Shown here: positions 1 through 11,300 of the stretch, piece by piece | Position numbering within the stretch: the first letter of the stretch is position 1 | How the letters are laid out: every line of letters begins with the position of its first letter | Origin: Medakamo hakoo | Taxonomy: Eukaryota; Chlorophyta; Trebouxiophyceae; Coccomyxaceae | Direction of reading: 5' to 3' | Assembly: GCA_026636295.1 (NCBI GenBank) | Contig: CP089451.1 | Span: 310,001-374,000, forward strand | DNA length: 64,000 nt | The notes under the pieces: generated by a model | Database searches by the model: none | Told to the model about the DNA's origin: nothing | What the model saw: only the letters and a program-made list of their open reading frames with translations | Program-made: the position numbers and the translations under genes

Positions 1-1451
1 AGGTCAGCGCCGGTGCCACCGCCGCCACCACCACTCCCGCCACCGCCGCCGCCGCCGTCCGCGAACGCCCACCCCAAGCCCGCCCGGCTCAGGTCTCCGC
101 GGCGAAAGGGCGGCCGCGGCTGGTCCGACCCCAGCGCCGGCTGGAACCTGGCCCGGCGCTTGCGCCCGGGCGGCAGGGGGACGGGCGCTTCCGCTCCGCC
201 GCCCGGCGCCGGGGGCGGGGGCCCGCGCAGCCCCGCGCGCGCCGCCCACGCCACGATGGGGGCGGCGTAGTCCGGTGGGCGACTCCAGGCGCTGTCGTCG
301 GCCGGGGGCGGGGACGGCGCGCCCGCCCGCCCGGACGACGGCGCCGCCGACGCCCGGTCGTCGTCGTAGAGGACGCCCTCCACGTGGAGGACCGCGCCGC
401 GCACGCCGACGCCCAGCGCGCCCAGGGCCGCGTCGCAGGGGCACAGCGTCCCCAGGGCGTCGCGGACGGCCGTCAGGGGCGTGCCGGCCAGGAAGACGAG
501 CTCGGCCAGCAGGCGGCCGCCGCCGCCCGCCGCGCCCGCGGCCGACGCCGCGAGCGACACGGTGACGAGCACGTCACGCCCCGGGACGAGGGGCCGCCCA
601 CCACCGGGGCCGAGGGCCACCGCCCGCCCCGGCCCGCCGAATCGGACGGGTGGGGGGCGGGCGGACGCGTGCGCGCCCGGCTCGGGCCCGCCGCCGCCGC
701 GGGCGGCGGGCAGGGCGCCCGCCCACCCCCCAGGCAAAAAGTTCAGGGCGGGCGCGCCGAGCGGGACCTTGGGGCGCCGGCGCCGGCGCTTGCCGCCGCC
801 GCCGCCGCCGCCGGGCTGGTCGTCGTCGTCGTCACCCTCGTCTCCGTCTTCGGCCAGGGCAGCCGCGCAGCGCAGGGCGGGCGACGCGGGGTCCGGGCGT
901 GGTGCGGGCGGCGGCAGGCCCAGGCGGGCCCAGGCAGCAGGCGGCGGGACGGGGAAGGGGGCGCCCGCGCCGTCGCCGCCCTTCACGCCCACGGCGCTGG
1001 CCAGGCCGCGCACCGCGTCCCGGGCTGCTTCGACAAAGGTCGGCACCCAGAAGGGTGCTGTGGCGGCAAAGGCGTGCAGCGCCGGGGACGCGGGACCGAT
1101 GGACCGGGCGGCAGCGGGGTGGTCGTCGGCCTCGGCCGGTTCTGGCGACGCGCGGCCGTGCCCGTCCGCGGCGCCGCCGCCGGGCAGGACGTGCAGCGTG
1201 CGCAGGCGGCGGATCAACGTGGACGTGCCCGACGGAGGTGGCCGTCCCCGGCCCCTGCCCGCACCTTTGCGCGGGCGGCCCCGGCCCCGGCCGCGGGCTG
1301 CTGGGGCGGCGGGCGCGGCGGCGGGGGACTGGCCATGCGTCGGCACGTCGCCTCCAGCACCAGCGACGCCGCTCGTCGACGGGCCCGCGCCCGCGGGCGG
1401 GGCGGCCGTGACGGCACGATTGTCTACACGCCGTCGCAGTTCCACCACCAT
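1..1451 (-). CDS. SNAPC3/SNAP50-like subunit of the snRNA-activating complex (3' end cut by window)
   Basis: The minus strand is open from an ATG at 1451-1449 to the window edge, about 483 codons. SNAPC3 (SNAP50; SRD2 in Arabidopsis) is the DNA-contacting subunit of the nuclear complex that starts U-snRNA transcription. Seen: an N-terminal low-complexity region with an AT-hook-like [10 protein letters not shown] at about residues 54-63, then near residues 308-362 the run [20 protein letters not shown] and [11 protein letters not shown], followed by [14 protein letters not shown] at about 398. These match the family order of a 'LRD' helix, a Cys pair, the 'EGvfYnD.R' strand and 'DYs.PI..W'. 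The Cys/His-rich C-terminus would lie beyond position 1. The gene is head-to-head with ClpX, 165 bp apart. Other frames across this stretch are Arg-rich shadows. Family fairly sure; start codon moderately so. Confidence 0.72.
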   Translation of the reverse strand, partial: MVVELRRRVDNRAVTAAPPAGAGPSTSGVAGAGGDVPTHGQSPAAAPAAPAARGRGRGRPRKGAGRGRGRPPPSGTSTLIRRLRTLHVLPGGGAADGHGRASPEPAEADDHPAAARSIGPASPALHAFAATAPFWVPTFVEAARDAVRGLASAVGVKGGDGAGAPFPVPPPAAWARLGLPPPAPRPDPASPALRCAAALAEDGDEGDDDDDQPGGGGGGGKRRRRRPKVPLGAPALNFLPGGWAGALPAARGGGGPEPGAHASARPPPVRFGGPGRAVALGPGGGRPLVPGRDVLVTVSLAASAAGAAGGGGRLLAELVFLAGTPLTAVRDALGTLCPCDAALGALGVGVRGAVLHVEGVLYDDDRASAAPSSGRAGAPSPPPADDSAWSRPPDYAAPIVAWAARAGLRGPPPPAPGGGAEAPVPLPPGRKRRARFQPALGSDQPRPPFRRGDLSRAGLGWAFADGGGGGGGSGGGGGGTGAD

Positions 1452-1616
1452 CGGAGCGCGTCGGCTGGGCGCCGTATGCCGGTCGGAGAAAAGCGAGTCT
1501 GAAGAAAGGTCGGGGCGTGTGCGTTTTGTGTGGGGCCGGCTCATCAGACTCGCGTCGTCTGAGCTGGACAACACAGCTCGCGACACGGAAAGGCACCGTT
1601 GCAAAGCACGCCACCC

Positions 1617-4014
1617 ATGGTCCGCAGACACCTGGTCATGCGCCTGGCGGCCCTGGGCTCGCAGACGGTGCGGTGGTGGGCTGGGTTGGTGGGGTGGCCT
1701 GTGCGTGGCGGGCGTGTGGCGCACCCCCATGCTCCGCTGTTTTTTTTTTTCGTCGCATGCGCCTCGCGCCCCAGCGCTCGCGTGCACGGAAGGGTTCCAC
1801 CCCGTTGCCGGCCGTCCCCCTTCATCTGCAGAGGCGTCAGATCTCACACTTCCCCTGGGACGTGACGGAATGGGGAACAGAAAGCGGGCGCGCCGCCAAC
1901 TGCGGCGCGCCTCACTGCGCCCCGACCCCCCGCGCGTGCCTCAACCCCTCACACACACACACACACCCTGCGCCCACCCCTGCACACACACACAGGCCGC
2001 CCTGGCGCCGTCCGCGCCGGCCTTCCTCCTCGCCCGCCCCTCGTCTGCAAGCGCGCGCCCCTGGTGGACCGTCCGAACGTCGACGACCGTCGCCGCCGCG
2101 GATTCAGCGCCGCGCAAGGGCCACGCGTCCGGCGCGCCAGGCGCGACGTCCGGCTCCGCCCCAGGCGGCGGGGCGGGCGGCACGGGCGGCGGCGGCGGCC
2201 TGGGCGGCGAACCCCTGGGCGCCGCGCCGTCCTACGGCGGGTCCGGGCCGCCCCCGCCTCCCCCGGCCCCGCCCGGCCCGCCCGCGTTCGACCCGCGCTC
2301 CGTGCCGACGCCGCGTGAGCTGGTCGCCGCACTGGACGCGCACGTCGTGGGCCAGGCGGGCGCCAAGCGCGCCCTGGCCGTCGCCGTCTACAACCACTAC
2401 TCCCGCGTTGCGCACGAAGAAGCGCGCCGGGCGGCGGTCGCGGCCGCGAGCGGTGCGGCCGCGGGCGGGGAGGGCGGGGCCGAGGGTGGGGCGCCACCCC
2501 CACCCCCACCCGCCGCCCTCCCGCCCTCCGACCCTGCCGCTGGCGGGCCGGGCGACCCGGGCGCCACCTACCCGGCGTTGGGTGCTGCGCTCGCCCGCGA
2601 AGAAGCGGAGGCCGGGCGGGGCCGGCGGGCAAACGCTGCAGCCCAGGCGGCGGCCGAGGCGCCGCACCCACCGCCCACGCCGTCGCCCTGGTCGCCGCCG
2701 CCGCCGCCACCCTCTTCTTCCACCGCCGCCGCGACCACGCCGGCCGGCGTCGAACTGGAAAAGTCCAACATCTTGCTCCTCGGCCCGACCGGGACGGGCA
2801 AAACCCTCCTCGCCCGCACGCTCGCCCGCCTCGTCCGCGTCCCCTTCGTCGTCGCGGACGCGACGACGCTGACGCAGGCCGGCTACGTCGGCGACGACGT
2901 CGAGTCCGTCCTCTTCCGCCTCCTGCAGGCGGCGGGCCACGACCTAGGCGCCGCCCAGCGCGGCATCGTGTACATCGACGAGGTCGACAAGATCGTGAAA
3001 AAGTCGGAGAACCTGTCCATCACCCGCGACGTCAGCGGGGAGGGCGTGCAGCAGGCCCTGCTGAAAATGTTGGAGGGCACGGTTATGAACGTCCCCGAGA
3101 AGGGCGGCCGCAAGAACCCGCGCGGCGAGTTTGTGCAGGTGGACACGTCCCATATCCTGTTCATCTGCGGCGGCGCCTTTGTGGGGCTGGACGCCCAGGT
3201 GGCGGAACGGAGTGCGCGGGCGTCCATCGGGTTTGGTGCGCCCGTCCGGGCAAGGGGTGGTGGGGGCGGGGGCGGGCCGCTGCCGCCGCCGGCGGGTGCG
3301 CCCACCCCCCGCCCGTCGGCGTCTGCGCCGCCGCTCAAACGGACCTCGGCCGGCTCGCCGCCGACGCCACCGCCTTCCCCGGCCGTCGCCGCCGCCGCCG
3401 CCGCCGCCCGCGAAGCCGCGGCCGCCGCCAAGGAGGCGGCCGCGGCCGAGCGCGCGGCCGCGCTCGCGCGCGTCGAGCACGCCGACCTCGTCGCCTACGG
3501 CCTCATCCCCGAGTTCGTCGGCCGGTTCCCGGTGCTGTGCGCCCTGGGCGAGCTGTCGTCCGCCGACCTGGCCCGCGTCCTGACGGAGCCCAAGTCCGCG
3601 CTGGCCCGGCAGTACGAGGTGTTGCTGGGCACCGCGGGCGCACGGCTGGCCATTACGCCGGGCGCCGTCGCGGCCATCGCGGCCGCCGCCCGGGACAAGG
3701 GCACGGGCGCCCGCGGCCTGCGGTCCATCATGGAGCGCGCCCTGCAAGACGCCATGTTCCACGCGCCCGACGTCGCGCGCGGGCGCGGGCTGGACGGCAG
3801 CCGGGAGGGCGGGACGCCCGGCGCGTTTTGCGGCGTGCTGCTCGACGCGCAGGCGGTGACCGGCGGGAGCGGCGCGCGCGTGTTTGAGGATGAGGCCGCC
3901 TTCAACGCGGCCGTCGCCGCGGCGGACGGCGGGGCCGGGTCCGGGTCCGTGCGCGTCATGGGCGCTGGGCCGGAGGGGGAGGAGGAGGAGGCTGCCGCGG
4001 CGGGGGCGCCGTGA
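1617..4014 (+). CDS. CLPX: ClpX-type AAA+ unfoldase, probably mitochondrial
   Basis: Proposed exons 1617-1667 and 1996-4014 (689 aa). Exon 1 gives [17 protein letters not shown] and exon 2 continues with a Ser/Ala/Arg-rich stretch, together a good mitochondrial presequence; the donor GTGCGG and acceptor CAG keep phase 0. ClpX unfolds substrates for the ClpP peptidase. Seen: Walker A GPTGTGKT (about 280), pore loop GYVGDD, Walker [10 protein letters not shown] (about 341), the ClpP-docking loop IGFGAPV (about 427) and the C-terminal [12 protein letters not shown] region. The Cys4 zinc-binding domain of bacterial ClpX is absent. Disordered insertions separate the HVVGQ motif from Walker A, and the IGF loop from GLIPEFVGR. 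The ATPase assignment is firm; the first exon is inferred and translation could begin elsewhere upstream of 1996. Confidence 0.9.
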
Positions 4015-4176
4015 GGGAGTGAGAGGGTGGCGGGCGGTGGCGGGCGGCGAGGAGAGAAGAACATGGGGATGGATGGATGGACAGTTTTTTTTTTTGTGCG
4101 TTTTTCGTCAGGGTCAGGACTGTTGTTGAGATTGTCTCTTCTTTTTGGTTTTACTACGGAGTCTGCACACGTCTCT

Positions 4177-4981
4177 CTATCGCCTGCCCCCGGCGCGGGC
4201 GGCGGCGGCCCTTGCGGCTGCGACAGCTGCCGCCGCCGCCGAGGCCGCGGACGGGCCACCACCGCCTTCCCGCCCGGCCGAGTGGAAATCGATTCTCCCG
4301 CGCGCCTGCCCCGCCCGGGCGGACCTGGCAGCCGCCTCCTCCGCGTCCAGGGCGTCCGCTGTGTCCTCGGGCGGCAAGTCGGCCGCCCCGCGCCACCAGG
4401 GCAGGGGGACGGCGTGCGGGTCGGGCGGGCCCGCCGCCGCCACGAGCGTCTCCAAAAACGCGGGGTTGTTGTAAGCCCGAGACGCCCTCAGAGCGGCCGC
4501 CAGGGTGGGCGCGGCGCCGGCTTCAATCGCGCTCAGCATGCGGTCGACGCGCGCGACCAAAGACGGTGGCGGGTCACCGGGTGGAGGGGCGGACAGGGAT
4601 GGTGGGAGGGGCGGCGGCGGCGGGATGGTCGGCGCAGCGGTTGGCGGGCTGGGCGGGTGAGGCGCGGCGCCCGCGGGGCGTCCCCCTCCTCCGCCTTCGT
4701 CATCCTCTGATGGGATGGGTGTGGGCGAGTCCGGGTACGGGGCGGTGACGTCGGCGGCTGCGCGGTGGGTAGATGGACGGGCGGGCGTGAGATGATGTGA
4801 CGGAGCGTGGGTGGCGTGTGTGCACGAGTGGCGACGGGGGCAGGGAAAGACAAGACGCACCCCCACCACCATCCCAGACGGGCCCCGTCGCTGGGTCGCC
4901 GCCTGACGAGTCGTCTGAGGCCGTCGCATATGGCACAAGGCCGCCACCGAGCGCTGGGGGCTGGGGCGAGCCGTCGGACAT
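4177..4981 (-). CDS. SAP30BP/HCNGP-like nuclear protein
   Basis: Exons 4861-4981 and 4177-4757 (233 aa), donor GTGCGT, acceptor GCGCAG, phase 1. The family (human SAP30BP, plant HCNGP) is nuclear and linked to splicing and transcriptional repression. Exon 1 shows a short acidic lead, GLVPYATASDDSSG, as in family N-termini. After a Pro-rich linker comes the conserved core SRAYNNPAFLETLVAAAG followed by a Trp-containing acidic helix, then ARSARAGQARGRIDFHSAG. This parallels 'knPsi.e.lv...gi' and the terminal 'K.IEFV.g' of HCNGP. The 'P.d.fDPhgW' element is degenerate. The gene ends tail-to-tail with ClpX and is head-to-head with the WW gene (232 bp). The assignment rests on motif order, so moderately sure. 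Confidence 0.68.
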
Positions 4982-5213
4982 TGTGGCGACGGCGGCAAAG
5001 CGAATGGCCGGTGTGGGCTCACCCGGCCTCACTGCTGCGTTCTCGGTGGGAGGCAATCGGTTGGGAGGCCCCGTGCAACGAAGAAGGAAAACGCGCGCGA
5101 GCCTGCCCGGCGCCTCCGTGCCTGGCCCCCGCCATTCCTGCCCCTTCAATTAGGACGTAATCACTGATCGCGGGTGGCCGTCCGGCGGGGCGGCACCGCT
5201 CCTTGGCGTCACC

Positions 5214-5525
5214 ATGCTGGCGCCGAATGATGGCGGCGGCGCGGCGACTGTCGCTGCGCACCGGCCGAGCGGTGCGTCTCTTTGCTTCATTGTGGGGCCG
5301 GGCAACTCCGCTGATCAAGCCCTGCCAGGGGAGCGGCAGCGTCTGTAGCCTCTGCTGGCATGGGTGGCGTGGGTCCGATGGGCCAATGCCTGGCCGCAAC
5401 TCGCCATTTTTGGAGGCCTTTTTTTCCTTTCGTCGGACAAAAAACGCGACCCTCAGTCAGTGCCCGGCGCACCCCGGGCGCTGCCACCATTGCCCGCCCC
5501 TCCCCCCGCCCCTGCCCTCACACGA

Positions 5526-5561
<36 letters not shown>

Positions 5562-6854
5562 GAAAAAAAAGCAGACGCCGACCTGCGCGCCGCTGCCTTG
5601 GCCGCCGCCCGGGACGCGCCACCGGACATCACCACGCTCCTGGTAGAAGCGGGCGGGGCGGCAGGCTGCGGGCTGCCGGGGCTGGGCGGGGGCGGCCTGG
5701 CCGCTGGCCCGCCGGCGCTCCGCCCCGCCCGCACCTCCTCTTCCTCCGCCACGACCTCCACGGAAACCACCAACGACGAGGGCGAGGACGACGACGACGG
5801 CGAGGACAGCGAGGGCGAGGTGGGGACGGGGCTGCTGGCGTCGTCGTCGTCGCCGGCGCCCACCGCGGGCGCCGGCGCGGCGCGTGGCGGCGGCGGCGCC
5901 CCCCCACCCCACACGCCGACCGGCGGGTGGGCCACCGCGGAACAGCGCGTCCTCACGCCCGCCGCCCCGCCCGGCGCCGCCACCCCGCCGGGCGGCCCCC
6001 CGCCTGGCTGGGCGCACGTCCTGGACACGGCGTCGGGGCAAAAGTATTGGTGGAACCCTTCGACGGACGCGGTGGCGTGGCACCCGCCGCGGTGCGGCGG
6101 CGGCGGCGGCGGCACGCCGGCGGCGGCGGCGCCGCCGCCGAGTGGGGAGTGCTCCCCGTCCGGCCGTCCACCGCCGCCGCAGGCGTCGCCTGCCAACGGC
6201 GCGCCTGCGTCCGAAGGCGGTGGGTCTTTGGCCGACGTCCTGGCGGCCGTGCGCGGGTTGGAAGCGGCGGCGGCCGCAGCGCGGAGGGCGGCCGCGGACG
6301 CCCGCGCGGGCGGCGGCGCCACCCCGCGGGCCCCCGAACTGGCCGCGGCCGTGTCGGCGGCCGCGGAGGAAGCCGCGGTCGCGGCCGCCGACTGGCGGGC
6401 GGCGGCGTCGGCCGCGGCGTCGCCCGACCCGCCGTCCGCGCCGTCCTGGGCGGCGCTGGCCCGCCTGGTGAAACGGTCGGCGGCCCGCCTGGCGGCCGCG
6501 ACGGCGCAGGCCACAGCCGCGGCCGCGGCTGCCGCCGCGACCGCCGGTGGAGGCGCGTCGCCCGCCACCCCCGCCCCGCCCGCCCCTCCGCCCGCCGTCC
6601 AGCTGCCGCACGCCCCCGCGCTGGAGTTGGGTCCGGGGCCCGCGCTCCTCGACGTGTTTGTGGACGCCGCCGCGCCCGTGTGCAGCCCTGGCAAGGCCCT
6701 GCACACCCGGCCGCCGCTGCCCCTGCCTCCGTCGGCGGCCAAGGCGTCGCGCTTGGTGGAGAATGGTGGTGGTGGGCGGCGGCGGACGAGCGGCGGTGGA
6801 GGTGGCCGGGCGTCCCACCACGTCCCTAAGGCGGCGCTCGGTGAGGGAGGGTAG
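5214..6854 (+). CDS. WW-domain protein, Ala-rich, function unknown
   Basis: Exons 5214-5271 and 5575-6854 (445 aa), donor GTGCGT, acceptor GCAG right after a (CA)n tract and A8; phase 1 joins to HRPS-DADLRAAA. One WW domain lies at about residues 160-190 (PPGWAHVLDTASGQKYWWNP then AVAWHPP): both structural Trp positions and the ligand aromatics are present, so it should bind a Pro-rich peptide. An acidic Ser/Thr/Asp/Glu segment precedes it; the rest is Ala-rich helix-prone sequence with scattered Arg. The C-terminus (LHTRPPLPLPPSAAKASRLVENG) is itself Pro-rich. No signal peptide or membrane segment. Pro/WW proteins of this form in plants are often splicing or transcription partners, but I cannot name an orthologue. 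Confidence 0.7.
5527..5559 (+). repeat. (CA)n microsatellite in WW-gene intron
   Basis: About 16 CA units directly before an A8 run and the splice acceptor. Similar shorter (CA)n tracts precede acceptors in several introns here. Confidence 0.85.
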
Positions 6855-7029
6855 GGGGGGGGGGGGGCAGAGTTTTTTTTTCCGTCTGCGTCCTTTGCGC
6901 CGTGTGCCTTGTGTCCTGTGTGTCCTGTGTTAGAGTGTCCCGAGAGCGCGCGCCTCGATGCGCGCTGCGTGTGCTTTCCAATGCTCAGTTCGCTCACAAC
7001 AACCCACCCACCCACCCCATTTTTTTGTT

Positions 7030-7536
7030 CTATCGTCCCAGCCCCACCCACCGGGCCAGGCCGCGCAGCTTCGCCGCCACGTACAGCACGCACGCGACGC
7101 CCACACAAAACAGCATCAGCACCCACATGTGCTTGGACTTGCCGCGCTTGAAAGCCCGGTCGAGGCGCTTGGCCCCCGCTTTGCACGCCGCGCGCGCCTG
7201 GTCCAGCGCCGCGGCCAGCGATTCCGCCAGGTCGGCGTTCACCGCCGCTTCCTGCCCGATGGCGTTCGACATGGACTTGAGCTTTCCCACCGCCAGCCGC
7301 AGGTCTCCAACCTCGGCGTCCAAGTCAAAGGCGGGTGCGACGGAGATGGAGACGGCGTCCTGCGCGGCGGCGGGGCGGGCGGCCAGGCCGTCGCTGTGAT
7401 GTGATGGACGGGGGAGGGGTGGGCCGAGGTTGGGGCGCGTGCGTTTTTTCGGAATGGCTCTCAGAATGGGCGTCGTGCCCCATCCTCTTACACACACACA
7501 CACACACGCTCACCGACTAAAGCCGTAGCCCGACAT
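7030..7536 (-). CDS. Bet1/Sft1-type Qc-SNARE
   Basis: Exons 7514-7536 (only 23 nt) and 7030-7393, donor GTGAGC, acceptor ACAG (128 aa). Bet1 family SNAREs drive ER-Golgi and intra-Golgi vesicle fusion as the Qc helix. Seen: short N-terminus MSGYGFSR, then a SNARE motif of hydrophobic heptads (LDAEVGDLRLAVGKLKSMSN through LAESLAAALDQARAACKAG) with the zero-layer Gln in SNAIGQE, a basic linker (KRGKSKH) and a C-terminal anchor WVLMLFCVGVACVLYVAAKL. Size and layout fit Bet1 exactly. The gene is head-to-head with bTHX (350 bp). The 23-nt first exon is inferred from phase and a clean ATG. Confidence 0.85.
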
Positions 7537-7886
7537 GGCCGCACAGGCGGGCTGGAGAGATGGGAGGGCACAGGGGCTTGCGTGCGCAGACCGAAAGGAC
7601 AGCAGCGTCGCCTCAATGCGCGGCGTGGAAAAGGAACGCGCGCACGCGGGGAAAGGGCGGTCGGTCAGCGCCCGCGGCCCAGACCAGAGTAAGGCTCGAG
7701 GCTTGTGCGCTTACGTGCGCGCGCGCGCGCGCGCGCGTGAAACGTGGAGAAGCGTGCGAGTGGCGACTCGCCACTCAGGTCCGCCAACACAAGAAGGAGA
7801 GGGAGTGGGGGGAGGCCGGGCTCTCGCGCCCCCCCCGCGGCAGACGCGCGTTCGGCTCGGCCGCCGAATCTCTTTGTCCCCGTCCG
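7537..7886. promoter_or_regulatory. 350-bp divergent gap between Bet1 SNARE and bTHX
   Basis: Holds the leaders of both genes and the (GC)n tract. No further gene seen. The bTHX frame stays open far upstream without a better leader. Confidence 0.5.
7719..7739 (+). repeat. (GC)n dinucleotide tract
   Basis: Alternating GC/CG run in the divergent gap between the Bet1 SNARE and bTHX genes, a sequence type able to adopt Z-DNA. Confidence 0.7.
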
Positions 7887-8183
7887 ATGGCGGCGATCCC
7901 ACTGATCCCGTCCGCCCTGGACGCGCTCATGCACAGGCTAATGCACAGGTTAATGCACAGTCACAGCGGCCTCATTCTGATGGGCGCGCGCGACCCCCGC
8001 ACCCGGCGCGGCAAGGTGTTCCGCGGCAGCAACGGCCTGTCGCGGCCCGCGCCGTCCGGGCAGCCGGGCTGGTGGCACAGGCTCCGGTCCCTGTCAGACA
8101 TCCGCATTCCTGGGCTGGGCGCGGCACCGTCCGCACCGACCGCAGCCGGTCGCAGAGGGAGTGGGACGGCCAAGAAAGCGTGA
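7887..8183 (+). CDS. Ribosomal protein bTHX (S31/PSRP4 type), probably mitochondrial
   Basis: A 98-aa single-exon gene. The signature GARDPRTRRGKVFRGSNGLSRP matches bTHX, a tiny basic protein buried in the head of bacterial-type small ribosomal subunits; plants have one plastid (PSRP4) and one mitochondrial form. The N-terminus has no acidic residue before the core apart from one Asp and contains a threefold LMHR repeat coded by a 12-nt tandem repeat, giving an amphipathic, presequence-like helix. The C-terminal tail is basic (GRRGSGTAKKA). Mitochondrial rather than plastid targeting is an inference from the leader. The next ORF downstream is threonyl-tRNA synthetase on the other strand. Confidence 0.78.
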   Translation: MAAIPLIPSALDALMHRLMHRLMHSHSGLILMGARDPRTRRGKVFRGSNGLSRPAPSGQPGWWHRLRSLSDIRIPGLGAAPSAPTAAGRRGSGTAKKA

Positions 8184-8365
8184 AGCGTGTAGAGAGAGAG
8201 GCGTCCAGTTTTTTTTATGTTTTTTTTGGGAGCGCGGGGCCCGACCACCGCAGGTTTGGTGTGTTTCACGCGTGAAACAGCCTGGCGTGCACGCCCCCCC
8301 CCCCCTCCTCCCCAGCACACACGCACGCTCTAAACAGACACGCCAGCCCACGCGCACAAGCCACC

Positions 8366-11300
8366 TCACTCCGCGCCTGCGCCCGCTCCCGCCCCCTCCC
8401 CGCCGCCGCCCTGCTGCTCGTACTCGTCAAACAGGCTGCCCAGGCTTTTGCCGTCCACCTCCTTCCGCATGACGTCCATGACGGCGTCCAGCGTGTGCAT
8501 GCCGTGGACCGCGTTGTCCCGCGTGCGCACGTTGACGGTGCGGGCCTCCCGCTCCGCCTCCCCCACGACCAGGATGTAGTTGAACTGGGCCAGCTGGGCT
8601 TCCCGCACTTTCTTCTGCATCTTCTTGTCCGCCACGTCCACTTCGGCGTGGAAGCCCGCGGCGCGCAGGGCGGCCCGCACTTCTTGCGCGTACGGCACGG
8701 ACCCGGCGGAGATGGGGACGACCATGGCCTGGCGCGGGGACAGCCACAGCGGCCACTTGCCGGCGTAGTGTTCGGTCAGGATGGCAAACATGCGTTCGAC
8801 GGAGCCCAGGATGGCGCGGTGCACGATGACGGGGCGGGCAAAGCCGTCTTCCGTCGCGTACTTCAGCTCAAACCTGTGTTTGAGGGGGGCGGGGGGAGTG
8901 GGGCGGGGGAGGGGTGTGAGAAAAATAGTGGAAGGAAGAAGAAAAAACGCAACGCACCCGCCCCCACCCCATCCACCCGAAAAACAGGCGGGACAAAACT
9001 CACCGAATCGGCAGCTGGAAGTCGAGCTGGATCGTCGCGCACTGGAACTTACGGCGCAGCGCGTCGAAGACGCGGATGTCGATTTTGGGGCCGTAGAACG
9101 CGCCGTCGCCTTCATTCATTTCCCAGGGCCGGCCCGTCGCGTCGAGCGCGGCCCGCAGCGCGGCTTCCGCTTCGTCCCACTGCGCGACTTCGCCCATGAA
9201 TTTCTCGGGGCGCGTCGACAGCGCCATCTCATAGTCCAGCCCAAAGACGGCGTACACTTCATCCAGCATCGCCAAGCACATGCGCACCTCGGCCCCCACC
9301 TGGTCGGCCCGGCAGAAGATGTGGGCGTCGTCCTGCTGGAAGCGGCGCACGCGCGTCAGGCCAGACAGCGCGCCCGAATACTCGTTGCGGTGGAGGACGC
9401 CAAAGTCGGCCATGCGGACGGGCAGGTCGCGGTACGACCGCCCGCGCGCGTCAAACAGCAGGCAGTGCCCGGGGCAGTTCATGGGCTTGAGCCCAAACTC
9501 CTGCTTTTCGACGTCCAGGCAAAACATGTTGTCCTTGTAATGGTCGGCGTGGCCCGACTTGTTCCACAGGTCCATGTTGTACAGGTTGGGGGAGATGACC
9601 TCCTCGAACTCGTACCTCCAGTACAGCTCCCGGATGTAGTCCTGCAGCGCGTTGTAGATGCGGGCGCCGTTGGGCATGAAGAAGGCGCAGCCCGGGGACA
9701 GGGGGTGGAAGTGGACCAGGTCCTGGGCCGCGCCGACGACGCGGTGGTCGCGCTTCTTGGCTTCGGCGATGCGGTGCTCGTACGCCGCCAGGGCGGCCTT
9801 GTCCGGGAACGTGACGCCGTAGACGCGTTGCAGGGCCGGGTTTTTGGCGTCCCCACGCCAAAAGGCGGACGACGCGGCCGTGACCTTGCCCGCCTTCAGG
9901 TACCCCGTGTTGGGCAGGTGCGGGCCCGTGCACAGGTCGACCATGGGCCCGCACCGGTACACGGAGATCGTGGCGTCGGGCGCCAGGCCGCCGATGATCT
10001 CCTGCTTGAACGGGTTTTCGTCAAACATGGACAGGGCTTCGTCCCGGGAGACGACGACGCGCTGGAAGAGCTGTTTTTCTTTTGTGATGCGCTGGATGGC
10101 GGCGTCGAGCGCGGGGAAGTCCGGCTCGCCCAGGGGCCGGCCGTGCGCGTAGCAGTCGTAGTAGAACCCCTCTTCCACGGGCGGGCCGATGGTGAGTTGC
10201 ACGCCAAACGTGGATTCCAGCGCTTCACCCAGGACGTGGGCGGACGAGTGCCAGAAACACTGCGAGGGGTTGGAGGTGGAGGGGCGTGGGGGTGAGGTGG
10301 AGGGCGCGGTGCGCCCTTTTTTCGTCCGCCCGGGTGCGTCATGTCCGGCCCTGTGCGCGCGGGCGCGCCGTCTTCCGTGTCTGTGCCCGTGGCGGGAATG
10401 AAGAGCGCGCGCGTGCTTTTTCGGCGCCGCCACCCACCACCACCACCGCCACCACCACCACCACCCGCCCCCTCCTTCCATCCACATCTCGCCAACGCAC
10501 GTGCTCGCCCTCCTTGGAGTCGAACGCAAACAGTTCCAGGGAACAGTCGCCCTCCAACGGGCGCAGCAGGTCCCAGTCCTTGCCGTCGACCTGGCGAGGG
10601 AGGGAGGGGTCGGGAGGCGGGGTGGTGAATGAGTGCGCGCGTGAAGAAAGAGAGAGAAAGAGAGGGGAGCAGCACGCTGGAGAGAGGAGTGTTTTCGTTT
10701 CCTGCCCAGCCACGGCGCACCTTGGCCACGACCGCCGTCTTGGCCAGGGCCGGGTCGGCCGCTTTGGCGATGTCCATGGGGCTGGAGACGCCCGCGACGC
10801 CGGGGATGTCGGCCCCGTTGAGCTTGACGACCATGGGCTTGGCGGCCGCTTTGGCGGCGTCGAGCTGTTTTTGTTTTTGAGGGACGAGGTTGAGAGAAGA
10901 AGGGGGGGGGGGGGGGGGAGGGAGGCACGACCGGCCGAGAGATCTTGCTTGGCAGCGTGCACGGTGATGAAAATGCGCTGTCCTGCCGCCGCCGCATGCC
11001 CAGGCGCCTGACACGAGCGTGTGCGCTGTCAGCGGGATGCGCACGGCGGCGAGGGAGGAGCGGAGCCGGCCGCAGCGGCTCGTCAAAGCATGGCCGATTG
11101 ACGTCGGAGCGCGCGCTCGCGTGACGCAGCGCAAAACAAACTCCGCCCTCCCCAAATCCTCACCTTGGCCGCTTCCCGGGCCTGGTACTGCTCGAACAGG
11201 GCGATGCGCTTGGCCACATAGGCCTGCATGTCGGCCACGTAGTCGGCGTGCGGTTTAGGAGGGGCGGGTGCAGGTGTGGCCGCGTCGCCGCCGGCGGCGG

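Noticed and set aside
384-1502. Long plus-strand frames at the start of the window, including one running into ClpX
   Set aside because: Arg/Pro-rich composition and no motif; the minus strand has the SNAPC3 pattern. The ClpX frame upstream of 1996 is mostly intron and intergenic.
5527-5559. (CA)n and homopolymer tracts as telomere, centromere or mobile element remnants
   Set aside because: They are short, scattered through introns and gaps, and show no flanking duplications or unit structure beyond simple repeats.
5453-7186. 577-codon minus-strand open frame opposite the WW gene
   Set aside because: Extreme GC removes stop codons from antisense frames. Its residues are low-complexity complements of the plus-strand gene, while the plus frame has a WW domain and a clean splice.
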